This document shows, piece after piece, positions 5,926-7,442 of a stretch of 7,442 nucleotides of DNA. The DNA comes from Chloroflexota bacterium (GTDB lineage: Bacteria > Chloroflexota > Limnocylindria > Limnocylindrales > CSP1-4). Each line of letters starts with the position of its first letter. The first letter of the stretch is position 1. Below the pieces are notes generated by a model. It made no database searches, was not told the origin of the DNA, and worked only from the letters and a program-made list of their open reading frames with translations. The stretch spans positions 1-7,442 of the forward strand of contig JAJYDP010000235.1 in NCBI GenBank assembly GCA_021777365.1. The letters run 5' to 3'. The position numbers were made by a program, and so were the translations under genes.

Positions 5926-6882
5926 ATGAGCGTGATGACCGGAGAAACGACCACGCCCGCGACAGCTATCGAGCTGGCCGGCGCCTCCGACGCCGGCGCC
6001 TCCGACGTGGCCCACGCAGTCGGCCAGGCCGGCACCTCCGCCCCGGCCGACTCGGTGCCGGCGCGCGGCATCGCCGTCGCGGAGCGCGAGGCTCTGGCGG
6101 TCGAGCATGCCGCCGTCGGCGTCGAGATCGACCACCTGCACGCCTACTTCGGTCAGCACCTGGTGTTGCGGGACATCACGCTCGCCGTGCCGCCGAACTC
6201 GGTCACCGCCATCATCGGGCCGTCAGGCTGCGGCAAGTCAACCTTGATCCGGTGCCTCAACCGGATGCACGAGGTGAACCCGGGCGCCAGGGTCCAGGGA
6301 CAGATCCGCCTCGACGGCAGTGCCATCTACGCCCCGGGCGTCGACCCGGTCGTGGTCCGCCAGCGCATCGGGATGGTCTTCCAGCGCCCCAATCCGTTTC
6401 CCACCATGTCGATCTTCGACAACGTGGTGGCGGGGCTCAAGCTCGCGGGGATCAGGGATCGCGCACTGCTCGGGGAGGTCGCGGAACGGAGCCTGCGGCG
6501 GGCCGCGCTGTGGGACGAGGTGAAGGACAAGCTCCACGCAGCCGGTGGCGCCCTCTCGGGCGGGCAGCAGCAGCGGTTGTGCATCGCCCGGGCGATCGCG
6601 GTTGAGCCCGAGGTGGTCCTGATGGACGAGCCCGCCTCGGCGCTCGACCCCATGTCGACGCTCAAGATCGAGGAGCTCATCGACTCCCTGCGGACGAACT
6701 ACACGATCGTGATCGTGACCCACAACATGCAGCAGGCGGCGCGCGTGAGCGACCGCACCGCGTTCCTGACGGTGAGCGACGACGGTGCCGGATACCTGGT
6801 CGAGGACGGCCCGACCCCGCAGATCTTCACCAACCCGCGGCGTCGGCTGACCGAGGACTACATCTCGGGCCGGTTCGGGTGA
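5926..6882 (+). CDS. pstB: phosphate ABC transporter ATP-binding protein PstB with N-terminal extension
   Basis: ATPase that drives phosphate import, 318 aa from the ATG at 5926. Numbering from that start, the motifs are intact: Walker [10 protein letters not shown] (98-106), Q-loop FQRPNPFP with Q153, signature LSGGQQQR (210-217), Walker B VVLMDE (230-235) with catalytic Glu235, D-loop SALD and switch His266 ([13 protein letters not shown]). [19 protein letters not shown] and [17 protein letters not shown] are specific to PstB among ABC ATPases. The family normally starts close to the [11 protein letters not shown] segment (residue 66) and is about 250-260 aa. Here about 60 Ala-rich residues precede it, partly from a 15-bp tandem duplication. 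GTG at 5911 and ATG at 5935 are alternative starts. None has a good Shine-Dalgarno sequence, and no ATG or GTG near residue 60 would give the usual length. The exact start is uncertain. Confidence 0.94.
   Translation: MSVMTGETTTPATAIELAGASDAGASDVAHAVGQAGTSAPADSVPARGIAVAEREALAVEHAAVGVEIDHLHAYFGQHLVLRDITLAVPPNSVTAIIGPSGCGKSTLIRCLNRMHEVNPGARVQGQIRLDGSAIYAPGVDPVVVRQRIGMVFQRPNPFPTMSIFDNVVAGLKLAGIRDRALLGEVAERSLRRAALWDEVKDKLHAAGGALSGGQQQRLCIARAIAVEPEVVLMDEPASALDPMSTLKIEELIDSLRTNYTIVIVTHNMQQAARVSDRTAFLTVSDDGAGYLVEDGPTPQIFTNPRRRLTEDYISGRFG
5977..6006. repeat. 15-bp exact tandem duplication in the pstB 5' region
   Basis: GCCGGCGCCTCCGAC occurs twice in a row (5977-5991 and 5992-6006), encoding the doubled AGASD stretch in the PstB N-terminal extension. 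Being in frame, it adds five residues without disrupting the gene. Confidence 0.8.
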
Positions 6883-6895
6883 GGGAGGCACAGCC

Positions 6896-7442
6896 GTGAC
6901 GGAACAGGGGCCCGCACGATCGCTCGTGCACGGCCACCGCGAGACGTACGATCGCGAGCTCGAGACGATCCAGGCCGAGATCGTCCGGATCGGGACCTAC
7001 GTCGAGGAAGCCGTCCGCACCGCGACCGAGGCGATGCAGGCGCACGACGCGGACCTGGCGGCCCGCGTCATCGCCGACGACCGGCACATCAACGAGCTGC
7101 AGGAGAAGGTCTCCGAACTGATCACCACCACGATCGCGACGCAGCAGCCGGTGGCGCGCGACCTCCGGTACCTGCTCGCGCTGGACCGCGTGGCGCACGA
7201 GCTGGAGCGGATGGGCGATCACGCGGGGAGCGTGGCCAAGCAGGTCCGCAAGCTGGCCCAGCAGCCGCCCTTGCGCCGCTACGTGTTCCTGCCCCGGATG
7301 GGCGAGCTGGTCGCCGGCATGGCCCACGACATCATCGTGGCGCTGGTCGAGGTGGACGAGGTCCGGGCGCGCGCGGTGGCGAGCCGCGACGACGAGGTGG
7401 ACCGGCTCTACCACGCGAGCTTCGACGTGGTGCTCGACCTGA
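6896..7442 (+). CDS. phoU: phosphate transport system regulator PhoU, N-terminal part (truncated by window edge)
   Basis: Cytoplasmic helical regulator that links Pst transporter state to the PhoR-type kinase and limits phosphate uptake. Translated by eye from GTG at 6896: 182 codons run to the window edge without a stop, out of the roughly 215-240 usual for the family. The start has a good Shine-Dalgarno, GGGAGG (6883-6888), seven bases upstream, 13 bases after the pstB stop. The first three-helix PhoU repeat spans about 17-120. It includes ETYDRELETIQAEIVRIG, the PVARDLRYLLALDRVAHELERMGDHA segment (85-110) and the metal-site acidic residues E102, E104 and D108. The second repeat begins at about 133 with MGELVAGMAHDII and reaches DDEVDRLYHASF (165-176); its metal motif lies outside the window. 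Its place as the last gene after pstB is the standard one. Confidence 0.94.
   Translation, partial: MTEQGPARSLVHGHRETYDRELETIQAEIVRIGTYVEEAVRTATEAMQAHDADLAARVIADDRHINELQEKVSELITTTIATQQPVARDLRYLLALDRVAHELERMGDHAGSVAKQVRKLAQQPPLRRYVFLPRMGELVAGMAHDIIVALVEVDEVRARAVASRDDEVDRLYHASFDVVLDL

Noticed and set aside
5206..6159. 317-codon minus-strand frame opposite pstA and the start of pstB
   Set aside because: His/Asp/Arg-rich composition typical of the complement of hydrophobic membrane-protein codons; no domain.
1..7442. A novel multi-gene defence or mobile system
   Set aside because: Every gene belongs to a well-known phosphate-regulon family, with no transposase, integrase, repeat array, toxin or unknown-function cluster visible.

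Overview
This window is a phosphate-sensing and high-affinity phosphate-uptake (Pho/Pst) locus from a very GC-rich bacterium (about 70% G+C by eye, not computed). High GC, a Gly/Ala-rich lipoprotein linker, GTG and TTG starts, and a PhoB-type regulator with a Pro/Ala linker fit Chloroflexota (for example Limnocylindria-like lineages) or Actinomycetota. No marker gene is present, so the taxonomy is inference only.

There are two divergent gene blocks. On the minus strand, read from about 2600 down to 1, come a Ppx/GppA-family protein (1653-2597), a PhoB/RegX3-type response regulator (754-1551), and a PhoR/SenX3-type sensor histidine kinase (623 down to 1). The window edge cuts the kinase just after its phosphoacceptor histidine. 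On the plus strand come pstS (2791-3972), pstC (4043-5023), pstA (5020-5898), pstB (from about 5926 to 6882) and phoU (6896 to the right edge, truncated). The 193-bp space between the blocks is the largest non-coding stretch. It should hold both promoters, and it contains 11-bp-phased, Pho-box-like direct units.

In the standard model for these families, PstS captures phosphate outside the membrane, PstC and PstA form the channel, and PstB powers transport. PhoU relays the transporter's state to the kinase, and the kinase sets phosphorylation of the regulator, which activates the pst genes when phosphate is scarce. The Ppx/GppA-like protein links the locus to polyphosphate or (p)ppGpp metabolism, but its first nucleotide-binding motif is altered.

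I see no RNA gene, mobile element, CRISPR array or new multi-gene system. The points worth a second look are local: the non-canonical Ppx active-site motif, an N-terminal extension on PstB, a long linker in the regulator, a strong hairpin between pstS and pstC, the phased operator-like units, a possible leaderless start for the regulator, and two 15-bp tandem duplications.
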